62,554 nt of DNA from Candidatus Anammoximicrobium sp. (GCA_012515235.1 JAAYYU010000190.1:1-62554), one strand, 5' to 3'; positions 1-9,844 are shown, numbered from the stretch's first letter. Numbers and translations are program-made. The notes: generated by a model not told the origin, from the letters alone.

Positions 1-1
1 G

Positions 2-640
2 CACGAAGCGGCGCAGGGAGCGGGGGCTTCACCGATTGCCGGTCACGCGGTGCCGACCGCGCCGCTCGGCATGACCCCCGGCTACGGTGCGCCCTCCGGG
101 CCGCAGCTCGCGCCCAAGGTGCCGATGCAGCCGGCCCTGCCGATGCATCCGGCCACACCGCTGCATCCGGCCACACCGCTGCAACGGACGGTGCCCATGC
201 AGTCCGCTGCGTTGGCGCAGCCGATGGCGCCGATGCTGACGACTCAAGCGCCACTGGACCCGATCGACGAGGCTCCGCAGGCGATCTGGTACGTCCGGCC
301 GCCATCGGGAGGCCAGTACGGTCCTGCTCGAGGCGACGTCATGCGGAAATGGATGGGTGAAGGCCGCGTCAGTCCGGATTCGCTTGTCTGGCGCGAAGGC
401 TGGCAAGATTGGCAGTTGGCCGCCGACGCGTTCCCGTCGCTAGGCGCCGCGGTGACGCCGCCGATGCCGGCGCCGGTTACGCCCGCCGCTTACGCCGCGT
501 CCGGGACACCCGCCTACTCGGCCGGGTCGCTGCGGCCGAAACGCCGCAACTCAACCGCCATGGCCTTGACGATCGTCGTGCTGCTGGGGCTGATGTGCCT
601 CGCGCTGTTTGTCACTTTGGTGCTCGTGCTGTTGAAATGA
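2..640 (+). CDS. GYF-domain (GYF_2/DUF4339) membrane protein, 5' end outside window
   Basis: The reading frame is open to the left edge, so the true start lies outside; the first internal start-like codon is GTG at 50. From that codon, residues 1-75 are a low-complexity linker rich in Pro, Ala and Met with near-repeats of the type HPATPL. Residues about 78-130 resemble a GYF_2 domain (IWYVRPPSGGQYGP start, later GRVSPDSLVWREGW), a fold that in other proteins binds proline-rich peptides. Residues about 172-195 form one hydrophobic helix ending LVLVLLK, so the protein is probably tail-anchored with the GYF domain in the cytoplasm. It lies 13 nt upstream of the KAP-like ATPase gene, so cotranscription is likely. 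Its function is unknown; the GYF call is by motif and fairly secure. Confidence 0.8.
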   Translation, partial: HEAAQGAGASPIAGHAVPTAPLGMTPGYGAPSGPQLAPKVPMQPALPMHPATPLHPATPLQRTVPMQSAALAQPMAPMLTTQAPLDPIDEAPQAIWYVRPPSGGQYGPARGDVMRKWMGEGRVSPDSLVWREGWQDWQLAADAFPSLGAAVTPPMPAPVTPAAYAASGTPAYSAGSLRPKRRNSTAMALTIVVLLGLMCLALFVTLVLVLLK

Positions 641-653
641 GTCAGCCTTTGCC

Positions 654-2165
654 ATGAAGATTCACCAGTTCTTAGAGCATCACGGGGTGGCGCGGAATCC
701 GTTTGCCGAGGAGGATGCGCAGACGGACTTGGTGTTCAAGGAGCACTGCATCGAGAGCACGTTTCATCCTGCCTGGGACAAGATCTACGGGGATCCGGAC
801 GAGCCGTCCACCTCGATCGTGTTTGGGGAGAAAGGAGCCGGCAAGACCGCCATCCGGCTGCAAATCGCCAGGCATCTGGCGCAGCACAATCGGCAATGCC
901 CCGAGCGGCGGTTGTTCGTCGTGCATTACGACGACTTCAATCCGTTTCTGGATCGTTTCCGCGAGCGGCTTGGCGGCCGCAAGAGTCGCCGGCCCGACCG
1001 GGTCTTGCGGGAATGGAAGCTGTGGGACCACATGGATGCGATTCTGTCGCTGGCGGTGACGGGCTTGATCGACCGCGTCTTGAACGTCGGCCAGCCCGCC
1101 GCCTTCGTCGACGCCAGCGTCGAGCCGGCGGCCGTGGATCGGCTGGATCGGCATCAGGCCCGCGACCTGTTGTTGTTGGCGGCCTGCTACGACCGTTCGG
1201 TGGCCGCGACGTTCCGCGATCGCTGGGCCGCGCTTCGCAAGCGGTTGCGGTTTTCCACGTTGCGAGCCAGGATCCCGTTGGCGATCGGGATCGGCGGCAC
1301 GCTGGCCGTGGCGGGGTTGGCGCTGGGACTGGCGTTCCGCGGCCGGGGCGGCAGCGTGCTGTCGCTGTGGTTGCTGTTTTTGGCGGCGGTGGCGGCGGCC
1401 TGGATTCCTTGGCTGTGGCGCTGGTGGAGCTGCTTTTGGCAAGCCTGGCGGATCCGCCGGCAGATGCGGCTGAGCCATCGGGATGCGCGGTCGTTGCGGC
1501 AGATTCTGCTGCAGTTCACGCGGCACGAGACCGTCGCGCAGCCGCTGCCGGACGCGGACGGCACGGACGACCGGTACGAGATGCTGATGAAGCTGCAGGG
1601 CCTGCTGCAGACTTTGGGCTTTCGCGGGATCGTCGTCCTGGTCGACCGCCTGGACGAACCGCACCTGATCAACGGCTCGGCGGAACTGATCAAGGCCCTT
1701 TTGTGGCCGATGCTGGACAACAAATTCCTGAAGCATCCCGGCCTGGGGCTGAAGATCATGGCGCCGATCGAGCTGACGCGATTCATCGAGCGCGAGGACC
1801 GCGATTTTTATCAGCGGGCGCGGCTGGACAAACAGAACATGATCGCGTCCTTTGAGTGGACGGGCGAAGCGTTATACGATGTGGCCAATGCCCGCTTGTC
1901 AGCCTGCCAGGCGGACGGATCGACGCCCACGCTGCGAGACTTGATCGACCCGGCCGTCACCGATCAGCGGTTGTTGGAGGTGTTGCGCGGGTTGCGGACG
2001 CCGCGGCACCTGTTCAAGTTCCTGTACCGGCTCCTGGTCACGCACTGCAACGCGCACGTCGAGGGCGAGCCGGTCTGGCGGGTGCCCGCGGCGACCTTCG
2101 AGTCGACGTTGGCCCTGTATCGCCGCGACCAGGACGCCTTCGACCGCGGCGTGGGCGCGGGTTGA
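654..2165 (+). CDS. KAP-like P-loop NTPase with internal transmembrane segments
   Basis: This 503-residue protein has a clear Walker A (GEKGAGKT, residues 58-65) and a Walker B-like stretch (IVVLVDRLDE, about 325-334). Between them lie two hydrophobic segments (about 206-228 and 237-260) flanked by basic residues. Membrane helices inserted between Walker A and Walker B are the hallmark of KAP-family P-loop NTPases, which are peripheral or integral inner-membrane ATPases of mostly unknown role. The C-terminal third (about 400-500) is helical with no motif I recognise. ATG at 654 follows the upstream stop by 13 nt, and the next gene starts 19 nt after this one, so it sits inside an operon. Assignment to KAP rests on topology and motifs only; a related STAND or AAA ATPase is possible. 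Confidence 0.75.
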   Translation: MKIHQFLEHHGVARNPFAEEDAQTDLVFKEHCIESTFHPAWDKIYGDPDEPSTSIVFGEKGAGKTAIRLQIARHLAQHNRQCPERRLFVVHYDDFNPFLDRFRERLGGRKSRRPDRVLREWKLWDHMDAILSLAVTGLIDRVLNVGQPAAFVDASVEPAAVDRLDRHQARDLLLLAACYDRSVAATFRDRWAALRKRLRFSTLRARIPLAIGIGGTLAVAGLALGLAFRGRGGSVLSLWLLFLAAVAAAWIPWLWRWWSCFWQAWRIRRQMRLSHRDARSLRQILLQFTRHETVAQPLPDADGTDDRYEMLMKLQGLLQTLGFRGIVVLVDRLDEPHLINGSAELIKALLWPMLDNKFLKHPGLGLKIMAPIELTRFIEREDRDFYQRARLDKQNMIASFEWTGEALYDVANARLSACQADGSTPTLRDLIDPAVTDQRLLEVLRGLRTPRHLFKFLYRLLVTHCNAHVEGEPVWRVPAATFESTLALYRRDQDAFDRGVGAG

Positions 2166-2184
2166 CGAGCGGACGGATGGTGGG

Positions 2185-4728
2185 ATGAACCGAGAAGTTG
2201 TTGCACACAGCAGAACGCGGAACGACGGCGGCCGGCCGTTGCGGTTCCGCAGCGCCGCGTTCGCCCTGGCGGTGCTGATCGTCCTGCCCGCGCTGGGCCA
2301 GACGCCCGCGGCCCAGCCCGCCGCGACTCCGCCGGCCCAATCTCCGCCGCCCGCGGCCCAGCCCGCCGCCGCTCCGCCCGGCCCGGCGCAGGAGCCGGCA
2401 CGGGAACCGGCGGCCGGCGTTCCGTCCGCCGAGAAGGACGAGCCGCAGCCAGCCGTCCAGGACGTTCCGGAAGAAAAGCCGCCGCCCAAGAAGTTCTACC
2501 AGCTGGAACCTTACGACGTGATCACGCTGGACAAGGTCAACGAGCACAAATCGCTGAAGATCATGCCCTTGCCCTTTCGCCAGGTGCCTCCGCAGGTCAA
2601 GCGCGTCGGCAAGATCCGGGTCCGGCTGCTGGAAGACCGCGCCAACGAGTACGAGGTGGCGTGGCGGAATATCGACAAGGTGGATTTCTTCGAGGAGTTG
2701 GTGCTCCAGGAAGCTGCCCAGGTCGTGGCCGAAGCCGTCTCGCTGACGACCGCTGGCAAGCTCGCGGACGCCCAGCAGAAGTATGACGAGGCGTATGAAT
2801 TCTATCAGTTCCTGCTGCGGCACTATCCCCACACGCAGGGCCTGCCGGCCGCCGTCCAGGACTATCTGTACTTGAACGCCGGTTCGCTGTTTCGCGTGGG
2901 CCGCGTCGAGGAGGCCTTTGCCATTCTGGAGGAGCTGTACAACCAGAATCGCGAGTACCGTTTTCAGGGCGGCCCGCAGACGGGTCTGGCCGCGCTGGAA
3001 CGCGTCGGCGAACGGCTAATCGGCAGCTATGCGGACGCCCAGAACTACCGCGGCGCGCGAATGCTGCTGGAACGGATGCAGCGCGATTTTGGCAGCAACC
3101 TGAAGGTCGTCGCCGAATGGCGCGACAAGCTGATCGCCATCGCGGCGGCCAAACGCGACGAAGCGGCCGCGCATCTGGCCGCCAAACGGTTTCGTGAAGC
3201 CCATGAAACAGGGCAGGAGATGCTGCGGATCTGGCCGACGCTGCCGGGCGGCAGAGAGGTGGTCGTGGAGATTGCGCGGCAGTATCCGCTGGTCGTGGTC
3301 GGCGTCTCGCAACCGGCCCTGACGTGCGACGCGACCAGCCTGGACGACCCGGCGGCGCGGCGTTGCGGCCAGCTGATGGACCGCACGCTGGTCGAGTTCA
3401 TCGAACGGAGTCCGGAGGGCGGCGCCTACGCCAGCCCGTGGGGCACGGTCCAGCAGAGCGCGGACCGCAGCCAGTTGATTTTCGAATTGCGTCCGCAGGG
3501 GTCGGTCGCGTACACCGGATACGATCTGTCCCGCGAATTGCTGGCGCTGGCCAATCCCGCTTCCCCCGCCTATCGGCCGGCCTGGGCCAGTTTGACGGCC
3601 CGAGTGCAGGTGGAGAACGTGCGGCGGGTGAGGGTGCATCTGCGGCATCCCCACGTGCTGCCCCAGGCCCTGCTGCAGGTCCGGCTGAGTTCCTCCGGGC
3701 CGCTGGGCGTCCGCTATCAGATGGTCTCCCAGGCCGAGGGCGAAATGCGTTTCGAGCCCACCGCCGATCGCGCGGCCGAGCCCAGCCCGGTGATCGTGGA
3801 ACGGCATTACGCCGAACCGCGGAAAGCGATCGAGGACCTGCGCAAGGGAAAACTGGACGCCCTCGACCGGCTCTTGCCCAGCGACGCGGCGCGCCTGCGC
3901 AGCGACGAAAGTCTGACCGTCGGCGCGTATGCCTTTCCCTCGCTCCACGTGCTGCTTCCCAATCGCGAGCATCCCTTTTTGGCCAATCGCGTCTTCCGCC
4001 GCGCGCTGCTGTACGGGATCAATCGCGAGGTGATCCTGCAGGCCGGTCTGTTGGACAAGAACAAGGTCGAAGGGACGCGCGTGCTGAGCGCGCCGTTGCC
4101 GGCGGGGGTGACCGCCAACGACCCGGCGGCTTACGCGTACGACGAAGCCATCCAGCCGCTGCCGTACGATCCCGTGATGTCCGCCATCCTGCTGAAGCTG
4201 GCGGACCAGCAACTGGGAGCGGCCGCCGACAATCGCCAGGAGCCGGCGCCGGAGTTGAAGGAGTTGGTCCTGGTGCATCCGGCCGGCGAGATGCCCCGTT
4301 TCATCGCCAAGCAGATCCAGACCCAGTTGGGCGTGATCGGCGTCCGCTGTGCGCTGCGCGAATTGCCGGCCGGCCGGCAGCGGCCGGCGGACGGCAAGTT
4401 CGATCTGCTGTACGTCCAGCTGCAGATGCGGGAGCCGCTGGTCGACGTCGGCGGCCTGTTCGGGCCGGGAGGCATCGCCGAGACGACGGATCCCTACCTC
4501 AGTCTCACGCTGCGGCGACTGAACGAAGCGGGCAACTGGAAGGACGCCCGCGACCTGCTGCACGAATTACATCGCTTGTTGTACGAGGACGTCACCCTGC
4601 TCCCGCTGTGGCAGATGATCGATTACTTTGTCTACCAGCGCGGCTTGACCGGCGTCCCGGATCGGCCGATTTCGTTTTACCAGAACGTCGAGCGGTGGCG
4701 GGTGGTGCCTCCGGTTCCGCAGGAATAA
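2185..4728 (+). CDS. Exported ABC-type peptide-binding-like protein (SBP_bac_5-like) with N-terminal TPR-like region
   Basis: 847 residues. An N-terminal hydrophobic segment (about residues 22-36, FALAVLIVLPALG) is followed by a Pro/Ala-rich linker to about residue 95, then a predicted alpha-helical, TPR-like part (about 170-330). The C-terminal half resembles family 5 extracytoplasmic solute-binding proteins, with the typical late helix FLANRVFRRALLYGINREVIL and a LLYEDVTLLPLWQ-type ending. Such proteins normally bind oligopeptides or similar ligands for an ABC importer, but no permease or ATPase is adjacent, so a sensing role in this cluster is equally possible. ATG at 2185 lies 19 nt after the preceding stop. 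The TPR label is from helix periodicity and is weak. Confidence 0.75.
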   Translation: MNREVVAHSRTRNDGGRPLRFRSAAFALAVLIVLPALGQTPAAQPAATPPAQSPPPAAQPAAAPPGPAQEPAREPAAGVPSAEKDEPQPAVQDVPEEKPPPKKFYQLEPYDVITLDKVNEHKSLKIMPLPFRQVPPQVKRVGKIRVRLLEDRANEYEVAWRNIDKVDFFEELVLQEAAQVVAEAVSLTTAGKLADAQQKYDEAYEFYQFLLRHYPHTQGLPAAVQDYLYLNAGSLFRVGRVEEAFAILEELYNQNREYRFQGGPQTGLAALERVGERLIGSYADAQNYRGARMLLERMQRDFGSNLKVVAEWRDKLIAIAAAKRDEAAAHLAAKRFREAHETGQEMLRIWPTLPGGREVVVEIARQYPLVVVGVSQPALTCDATSLDDPAARRCGQLMDRTLVEFIERSPEGGAYASPWGTVQQSADRSQLIFELRPQGSVAYTGYDLSRELLALANPASPAYRPAWASLTARVQVENVRRVRVHLRHPHVLPQALLQVRLSSSGPLGVRYQMVSQAEGEMRFEPTADRAAEPSPVIVERHYAEPRKAIEDLRKGKLDALDRLLPSDAARLRSDESLTVGAYAFPSLHVLLPNREHPFLANRVFRRALLYGINREVILQAGLLDKNKVEGTRVLSAPLPAGVTANDPAAYAYDEAIQPLPYDPVMSAILLKLADQQLGAAADNRQEPAPELKELVLVHPAGEMPRFIAKQIQTQLGVIGVRCALRELPAGRQRPADGKFDLLYVQLQMREPLVDVGGLFGPGGIAETTDPYLSLTLRRLNEAGNWKDARDLLHELHRLLYEDVTLLPLWQMIDYFVYQRGLTGVPDRPISFYQNVERWRVVPPVPQE

Positions 4729-4730
4729 TC

Positions 4731-6215
4731 ATGGTTTCGGCGAGTGTTCCCATCCGGTTGAAACGTGAGGCGGCGTCCGGGCGCGGCCCGCTGGGGCGAA
4801 GCGGCTGTTTGCTGCGCCTCTGCGCCGCGGTCTCGCTCAGTCTGGCCTGCGGCTTCCCCGGCGCTGTGCGGGCCCAGGCCACGTGGGAATACTCTGCCTA
4901 CTCGATCAAAGTCTGGATCGCCCTGGATCCGGCCGCCGAACTGACCACGGGCCTGGCCGAACGCATCACCGCCGCGATTGCCCAGCGTTCGTGGGTGGTG
5001 GCGGGGGCGACGTGGCAAGTCCAGGTGGTTCCCTGTCCCGCCGCGTTGGCCTGGGCCGCGGCCTGCCACCCTGACCTGGTGACCGCCGAGGCCGTCCAGG
5101 CGGCGGACCTGGACGTGTTGAAACAGGACGACAAGTTGTTTCTGCTGAGCGTCCGCGACGACCTGACGGGGCTGACGATCACTGCCCGCGAACTGGACTG
5201 CCGAACGCGGCGGTGGCAGCCTGCGGTGACGCGGCACGTGACGCAACCCGCGCGCGTGCCCGACGAAGCCTTTGCCGCCTTGCTGGAGGCCTTCGTGCCC
5301 TTCGGCCGGATCGAGTCGTCCAAGGGCAAACAGGCGATTGTCCGCGTCCGCGCCGCCGGCCTGATCGTCGGCGATTCATCTCCCGCACGGCTGGCCGAGC
5401 ACGCCGTGCTGCTGCCGATCATCCGCCGCAACGATCGCCTGGGCGAACCGCTGGCCAACGGCATTTATCCGGCGACTTGGACGTTTCTGACGGTGACCGG
5501 CCGCAAGGGGCTTCAGCTGGAATGCCAGGTCCATTCGGGCATGACTTCGCCGCTGGGCGGCCGGTCCAGCACCCGCACGGTGCGTCTGGCGCTGCGGGCC
5601 AAACCCCGCCTGGAGGCGACGGAACTGGAGATTCAAACGCACGGCGACGCGCCGTTGCCGTTGGGCGGTTACGAAATCTACTCCAAGCCGCCCGACTCGG
5701 AAGATGCGGAACTGTTGGGCGTAACCGACTGGCGCGGCCGGATCAGGGTCGAGAGAAAGCCGAATCCGCTGCAGATCCTGTACGTCCGCAACGGCGGACG
5801 CCTGCTGGCCCGCTTGCCCGTCGTTTCCGGCCTGGAGCCGCTGGTCACCGCCCAGGTGCCCGACGACGACCCGCGGCTGTTCGCCGAGGGTTACGTCAAA
5901 GGCCTGCAGAATCGCGTCATGGACCTGGTGGCGCGCCGCGAACTGTACACCGCACGCTTCCGCCGCCTGCTGCAGAAGAAGGAATTCGACCAGGCCAAGA
6001 CGTTGCTCGAGGAGTTCCGCGCCCTGGAGACCCGCTCGGACCTGACCCGGCAATTGGACCAGCAAGAGCAGCGCGCCAGGAGCCCCGACCGCCGGGTTCA
6101 AGCCAAGATCGATCAACTGTTTACCGACACCCGCCAGCTGCTCCTCAAGTTCCTCGATCCGCGCACCTCCAACCAGTTGGCCGACGAACTCCTCCGCGCC
6201 CAGCGCGCCGGGTAA
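4731..6215 (+). CDS. Secreted protein of unknown function
   Basis: 494 residues from ATG at 4731, only 2 nt after the previous stop, so it is translationally linked to the solute-binding-like gene. The frame is open far upstream, but that part overlaps the previous gene in another frame and has no coding character, so the ATG is preferred. Residues about 22-46 form a signal peptide ending GAVRAQA. The mature part has beta-rich segments and a C-terminal helical, charged region (about 400-494, with KKEFDQAKTLLEEF) that may form a coiled coil. I recognise no known domain. Position at the end of the GYF/KAP/binding-protein cluster suggests it acts outside the membrane with those proteins. Confidence 0.75.
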   Translation: MVSASVPIRLKREAASGRGPLGRSGCLLRLCAAVSLSLACGFPGAVRAQATWEYSAYSIKVWIALDPAAELTTGLAERITAAIAQRSWVVAGATWQVQVVPCPAALAWAAACHPDLVTAEAVQAADLDVLKQDDKLFLLSVRDDLTGLTITARELDCRTRRWQPAVTRHVTQPARVPDEAFAALLEAFVPFGRIESSKGKQAIVRVRAAGLIVGDSSPARLAEHAVLLPIIRRNDRLGEPLANGIYPATWTFLTVTGRKGLQLECQVHSGMTSPLGGRSSTRTVRLALRAKPRLEATELEIQTHGDAPLPLGGYEIYSKPPDSEDAELLGVTDWRGRIRVERKPNPLQILYVRNGGRLLARLPVVSGLEPLVTAQVPDDDPRLFAEGYVKGLQNRVMDLVARRELYTARFRRLLQKKEFDQAKTLLEEFRALETRSDLTRQLDQQEQRARSPDRRVQAKIDQLFTDTRQLLLKFLDPRTSNQLADELLRAQRAG

Positions 6216-6342
6216 TCGGGCCCGCCCGCCACGGCAACTCGGACCAGAGCGCCGCCCGCCGCGTCTGGCCCCGCTGCCTGAGCCTCGGTCCGCGGCCGCC
6301 GCGGAATTGACATCGGGCGCGCCGGTCGTTCGAATAACCGGC

Positions 6343-8871
6343 ATGAGCGATCCTGCGGCCTGTCAGATCGGAACCGCGGCGGCAACCCGGCGTTTCGCGC
6401 CGCTGGTCCTGGTGTTGGCGGCGCTCGCGGCCGGCGTGCTTGCCGACCGCTGTCTGGCCTTCCCGGCGGGGGCTTGGATGTCGGCTGGCGTTGTCGGCTG
6501 GTTGGGCTGGCTGTTCTTCTGGCTGTGCGGCCGCACGCGGATTTCCGCCTGGATCCTGTTGGGGGCCGTCGCCTGCGTCGGCGCCGCCCGGCATCACGCC
6601 CACTGGAACTTGTACCCGGCGGACGAGTTGGGGCAAGCGGCCGGCGACGCGCCGCGGCCCGTTTGTCTGCGGGCGATTGCGCTGACGTCTCCGCGGCGAG
6701 TGGCTGCGCCGCCGGACAGTCCGCTGCGGACCAGGCCCGCGGGCGAGCGGTCGCGGTTGCTTGTCGGCGTCACGCACGCGCGGCACGGTCTGGCGTGGCG
6801 TCCCGCGTCGGGCCGGGCGGAATTGTATGTGGACGGCCACGTATTGGGAGTCCGGGCGGGCGATCATCTGCAAGTGTTCGCGCTGTTCAACCGGCCGCCG
6901 GGACCGCTAAATCCCGGCGAATTTGACGTTGCCTGGCAGCGCCGCAGCGATCGGCAACTGGTCCAGCTGGAAGGGCGTTTTCCAGACGGCCTGACGACGC
7001 TTGCCCGCGGCACGTTGTGGGATTGGCGGCGGTGGTTGGCGATCGTGCGCGATCCCTGCCACGGCCTCTTATGGAGTTGCCTCGGCGGGCGCACTCACCA
7101 GCCCGGCGGCGAAGACGAGGCGGGTTTGGCGTCGGCCTTGTTGTTGGGGGCTCGCGAGCACCTGGATTGGGAGCGCACGGAACCTTTCGTGACGACGGGC
7201 ACTGTGCACCTGCTGGCCATCTCCGGCGTACACGTCGGCATTTTGGCGTTCGGTTTCTGGTGGGTGGCGCGGCTGTTGGCGGTGCGGCGTCACGCGGCGA
7301 TTGGCTGCGTCATTCTGTTTGTGACCGTGTACGCCTTGCTCACCGATGCCCGCCCGCCGGTGGTCCGCGCGGCGATTCTGGTCACGGCCTTTTGCCTGGC
7401 GCGGCTGTCCGCTCGGCGCCCGTCCGGCTTCAACTCGCTGGCCGCGGCGGGCGTGGCCATCGTGGCCTGGAATCCCACCGCCTTGTTCCAGGCCGGCGCA
7501 CAGTTTTCGTTCCTCGCGGTGGCGGCGATTTACCTTTGGGGCCCACATCTGACGGCGCCTGCGACGCTCGACCCCCTAGACCGCTTGATCGAACGAAGCC
7601 GGCCCTGGTACCTGCGGTGGGGGCGGGGGGTTCGCCAGGGCGTGCGGAGCCTGATCCTGATCAGCGTCGTGGTCTGGCTGGTCACGCTGCCGCTGACGGC
7701 GCTCCGCTATCATTTGCTCTCGCCGATTGCCCTGGTGCTCAACCCCGTGCTCTGGATTCCGGTCACGGTGGCGTTGTTTTCCGGATTTCTGATCCTGGTA
7801 TTCGGCTGGCTCGTCCCGCCCCTGGGCCAGGTGTGCGGCGGAATCTGCCGGCTCAGTCTGACAGCGCTGGAAGGGCTCGTCGACCGGGCGGACCAGATTC
7901 CAGGCGGGCACTTTTGGACGCCGGCTCCGGCTGGCTGGTGGGTCCTGGGCGCGTACGTCGGCCTGGGGTTGTATGCCGTGTTTCTGCGCCGGCGTCTGCC
8001 GGTGCGCTGGTGTCTGGCGGCTCTGGCGCTGTGGCTAGGCCTGGGAGCGATGACGACCGTTCGCCAGTTGCCCTGGCCGGCAGCCCGTGAGGACTCGGTG
8101 ATCTGCACGTTCCTGGCCGTGGGTCACGGAGCGTGCACCGTGGTCGAGTTGCCGCAAGGCCAGACGTTGCTGTACGACGCGGGCGCGATGGGCGCTCCGG
8201 AATCCACGGCGCGGACGATCGCCGAATTCCTCTGGACGCGGCGGATCACGCATCTGGACGCGATCGTCGTCACGCACGCGGACGCCGATCATTACAATGC
8301 GATCCCCGAACTGCTGAAGCGGTTCTCCGTCGGGGCGGTATACGTGTCGCCGGTGATGTTCGAGAACCGGACGCCGGCGTTGGCTGCGCTGCACAGCGCC
8401 GTCGCAGAGCGCGGTCTCCCCCTTGGCGAGACCTACGGCGGCGATCGCTTGAGAATCCGCGGCTCGTCGCGTCTGTCCATCCTGCATCCCCCGCGGCGCG
8501 GCGTGGTGGGCAGCGACAACGCCAACAGTCTGACGCTGCAAATCGATCACGCCGGCCGCCGGATCCTGCTGACGGGCGACCTGGAACCGCCGGGGCTGGA
8601 CGATCTGCTGGCGTGTGAGCCGGTCGACTTCGACGTCGTGCTGGCGCCCCATCACGGCAGCCCGCGGAGCGAACCGGAGCGGTTCGTCGCCTGGTGCCGG
8701 CCCGAATGGATGATTGTGAGTGCAGCGGCCAACGAGGGGGCGGCCGCATCCCAGACGGCCAACGCAAGCCTGCCGCGGCGCGTCCTCAACACGGGGAGGG
8801 CGGGCGCCGTCCAGGTGACGATCGACGGGAGCGGCCTCAGGGTGCGCACGTGGCGCGGCAGCCCCTGGTAG
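6343..8871 (+). CDS. comEC: ComEC/Rec2-family DNA internalization protein
   Basis: 842 residues from ATG at 6343 (a TTG at 6307 would add 12). ComEC is the inner-membrane channel that takes single-stranded DNA into the cytoplasm during natural transformation. Visible here are an N-terminal pair of membrane helices and a soluble domain (ending NPGEFDVAWQRR), the multi-helix Competence domain (about 260-570, with the conserved HLLAISGVHVGIL), and a C-terminal metallo-beta-lactamase-like domain with HADADHYN (about 642) and a second motif GDLEPPG. Length and domain order match full ComEC proteins. No other competence gene is nearby; it stands alone, convergent with the sigma-factor gene. Confidence 0.92.
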   Translation: MSDPAACQIGTAAATRRFAPLVLVLAALAAGVLADRCLAFPAGAWMSAGVVGWLGWLFFWLCGRTRISAWILLGAVACVGAARHHAHWNLYPADELGQAAGDAPRPVCLRAIALTSPRRVAAPPDSPLRTRPAGERSRLLVGVTHARHGLAWRPASGRAELYVDGHVLGVRAGDHLQVFALFNRPPGPLNPGEFDVAWQRRSDRQLVQLEGRFPDGLTTLARGTLWDWRRWLAIVRDPCHGLLWSCLGGRTHQPGGEDEAGLASALLLGAREHLDWERTEPFVTTGTVHLLAISGVHVGILAFGFWWVARLLAVRRHAAIGCVILFVTVYALLTDARPPVVRAAILVTAFCLARLSARRPSGFNSLAAAGVAIVAWNPTALFQAGAQFSFLAVAAIYLWGPHLTAPATLDPLDRLIERSRPWYLRWGRGVRQGVRSLILISVVVWLVTLPLTALRYHLLSPIALVLNPVLWIPVTVALFSGFLILVFGWLVPPLGQVCGGICRLSLTALEGLVDRADQIPGGHFWTPAPAGWWVLGAYVGLGLYAVFLRRRLPVRWCLAALALWLGLGAMTTVRQLPWPAAREDSVICTFLAVGHGACTVVELPQGQTLLYDAGAMGAPESTARTIAEFLWTRRITHLDAIVVTHADADHYNAIPELLKRFSVGAVYVSPVMFENRTPALAALHSAVAERGLPLGETYGGDRLRIRGSSRLSILHPPRRGVVGSDNANSLTLQIDHAGRRILLTGDLEPPGLDDLLACEPVDFDVVLAPHHGSPRSEPERFVAWCRPEWMIVSAAANEGAAASQTANASLPRRVLNTGRAGAVQVTIDGSGLRVRTWRGSPW

Positions 8872-8940
8872 CGTCCTCGCTGGTCCGCAGCGCCCGGCGG
8901 GGGCTTTTCGAGTGCGCCAGTGTGCCGGTCAGCTTCGGCC

Positions 8941-9558
8941 TCAGGGCTGGGGCCCGACTTCGTCGGGCATCTCTGCTTTCAGGTGTACCAGCAACTGGGC
9001 CCGGGCGCGGTGCAAGCGGCTGCGGACGGTGCCCACGGAGATCTGCAGGATATCCGCGATCTCCTCGTAGCTGAACTCCTCCATGTGCCGCAAGACGATG
9101 ATCTGCCGATGCTCCTCGGTGAGCAGGGCCATCGCGCGCTGGAGTTTCTGCTTTCGCTCGGCCAGTTCCAGCGGCTCGCTGGGCGACGGAGACAAATCCA
9201 TCGGCTCGTCCCCCGTGGCGTCGCGATTCTGTTCGACGGACAACTCGACTCGCTGGCGGCGGCGGTGGCTGATCGAGACGTTCACGGCGATGCGATACAG
9301 CCAGGTGTAGAACCGGCTGTTGTGCTTGAACGTCTGCAGCTTGACATAGGCTTGGATGAACGCCTCTTGCACCACATCCTCCGCCTCGGCCCGACAGCGG
9401 ACGATATGCACCACCGCGCTGTACAACCGGTCCTGGTACCGGCGGACCAGTTCGCCGAAGGCCTCGGAGTCGCCGTGGAGGGAGCGATCGATCAGGTGCA
9501 GTTCGTCTTTCAAATCCAAGTCCTGATTCTGCAGGGTACGGCCTCTGCGGTCTCGCAT
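8941..9558 (-). CDS. ECF-type RNA polymerase sigma factor
   Basis: 205 residues with the two-domain layout of ECF sigma-70 factors. Region 2 spans about residues 25-95 (FGELVRRYQDRLYSAVVHI, then DVVQEAFIQAY and WLYRIAVNV). Region 4 spans about 140-195, with the helix-turn-helix EEFSYEEIADILQISVGTV followed by RSRLHRARAQLL. These proteins direct RNA polymerase to alternative promoters, commonly for envelope or stress responses. ATG at 9558 has only a weak ribosome site (CAGGAC). A possible promoter lies about 85 nt upstream. No anti-sigma gene is adjacent; the next gene upstream is the OmpA-type lipoprotein on the same strand, 286 nt away. Confidence 0.93.
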   Translation of the reverse strand: MRDRRGRTLQNQDLDLKDELHLIDRSLHGDSEAFGELVRRYQDRLYSAVVHIVRCRAEAEDVVQEAFIQAYVKLQTFKHNSRFYTWLYRIAVNVSISHRRRQRVELSVEQNRDATGDEPMDLSPSPSEPLELAERKQKLQRAMALLTEEHRQIIVLRHMEEFSYEEIADILQISVGTVRSRLHRARAQLLVHLKAEMPDEVGPQP

Positions 9559-9642
9559 CCGGGTCCGGTGTCCTGCAGACGAGTGAATTCCTGTCGCGAC
9601 AAGCGGGGGACGCTCCGGTTCACAACCCGAGGCGTCATTTTC

Positions 9643-9671
9643 ATCTTCACGTCGGGCCGGGGAATTGTCAA
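9643..9671 (-). promoter_or_regulatory. Possible sigma-70-type promoter of the ECF sigma gene
   Basis: On the minus strand TTGACA (plus-strand 9666-9671) is a perfect -35 hexamer, followed after 17 nt by GAAGAT (9643-9648), a 3-of-6 match to the -10 consensus. It would start transcription about 75 nt before the sigma-factor ATG. The weak -10 keeps confidence low. Confidence 0.35.
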
Positions 9672-9844
9672 ACGTTAAAAGGGGCTGCGGGCAGAAGTGC
9701 GGCAGGATGCGGGAGTACGGCTGTTAACACCCGTCCAGAAACACCACTGCGGCCGGCTCCGGAGAACGGCGTGACTGCCCGCCACGCAGCACCGGATGGG
9801 AAGGTCCCCAGACGAAACGGCCTCAGGCCAGGCCTGCGGCTGCC

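Noticed and set aside
3324..4730. Long N-terminal extension of the secreted protein gene at 4731
   Set aside because: It overlaps the solute-binding-like gene in another frame, is Arg/Gly-rich and precedes a clear signal peptide at the ATG.
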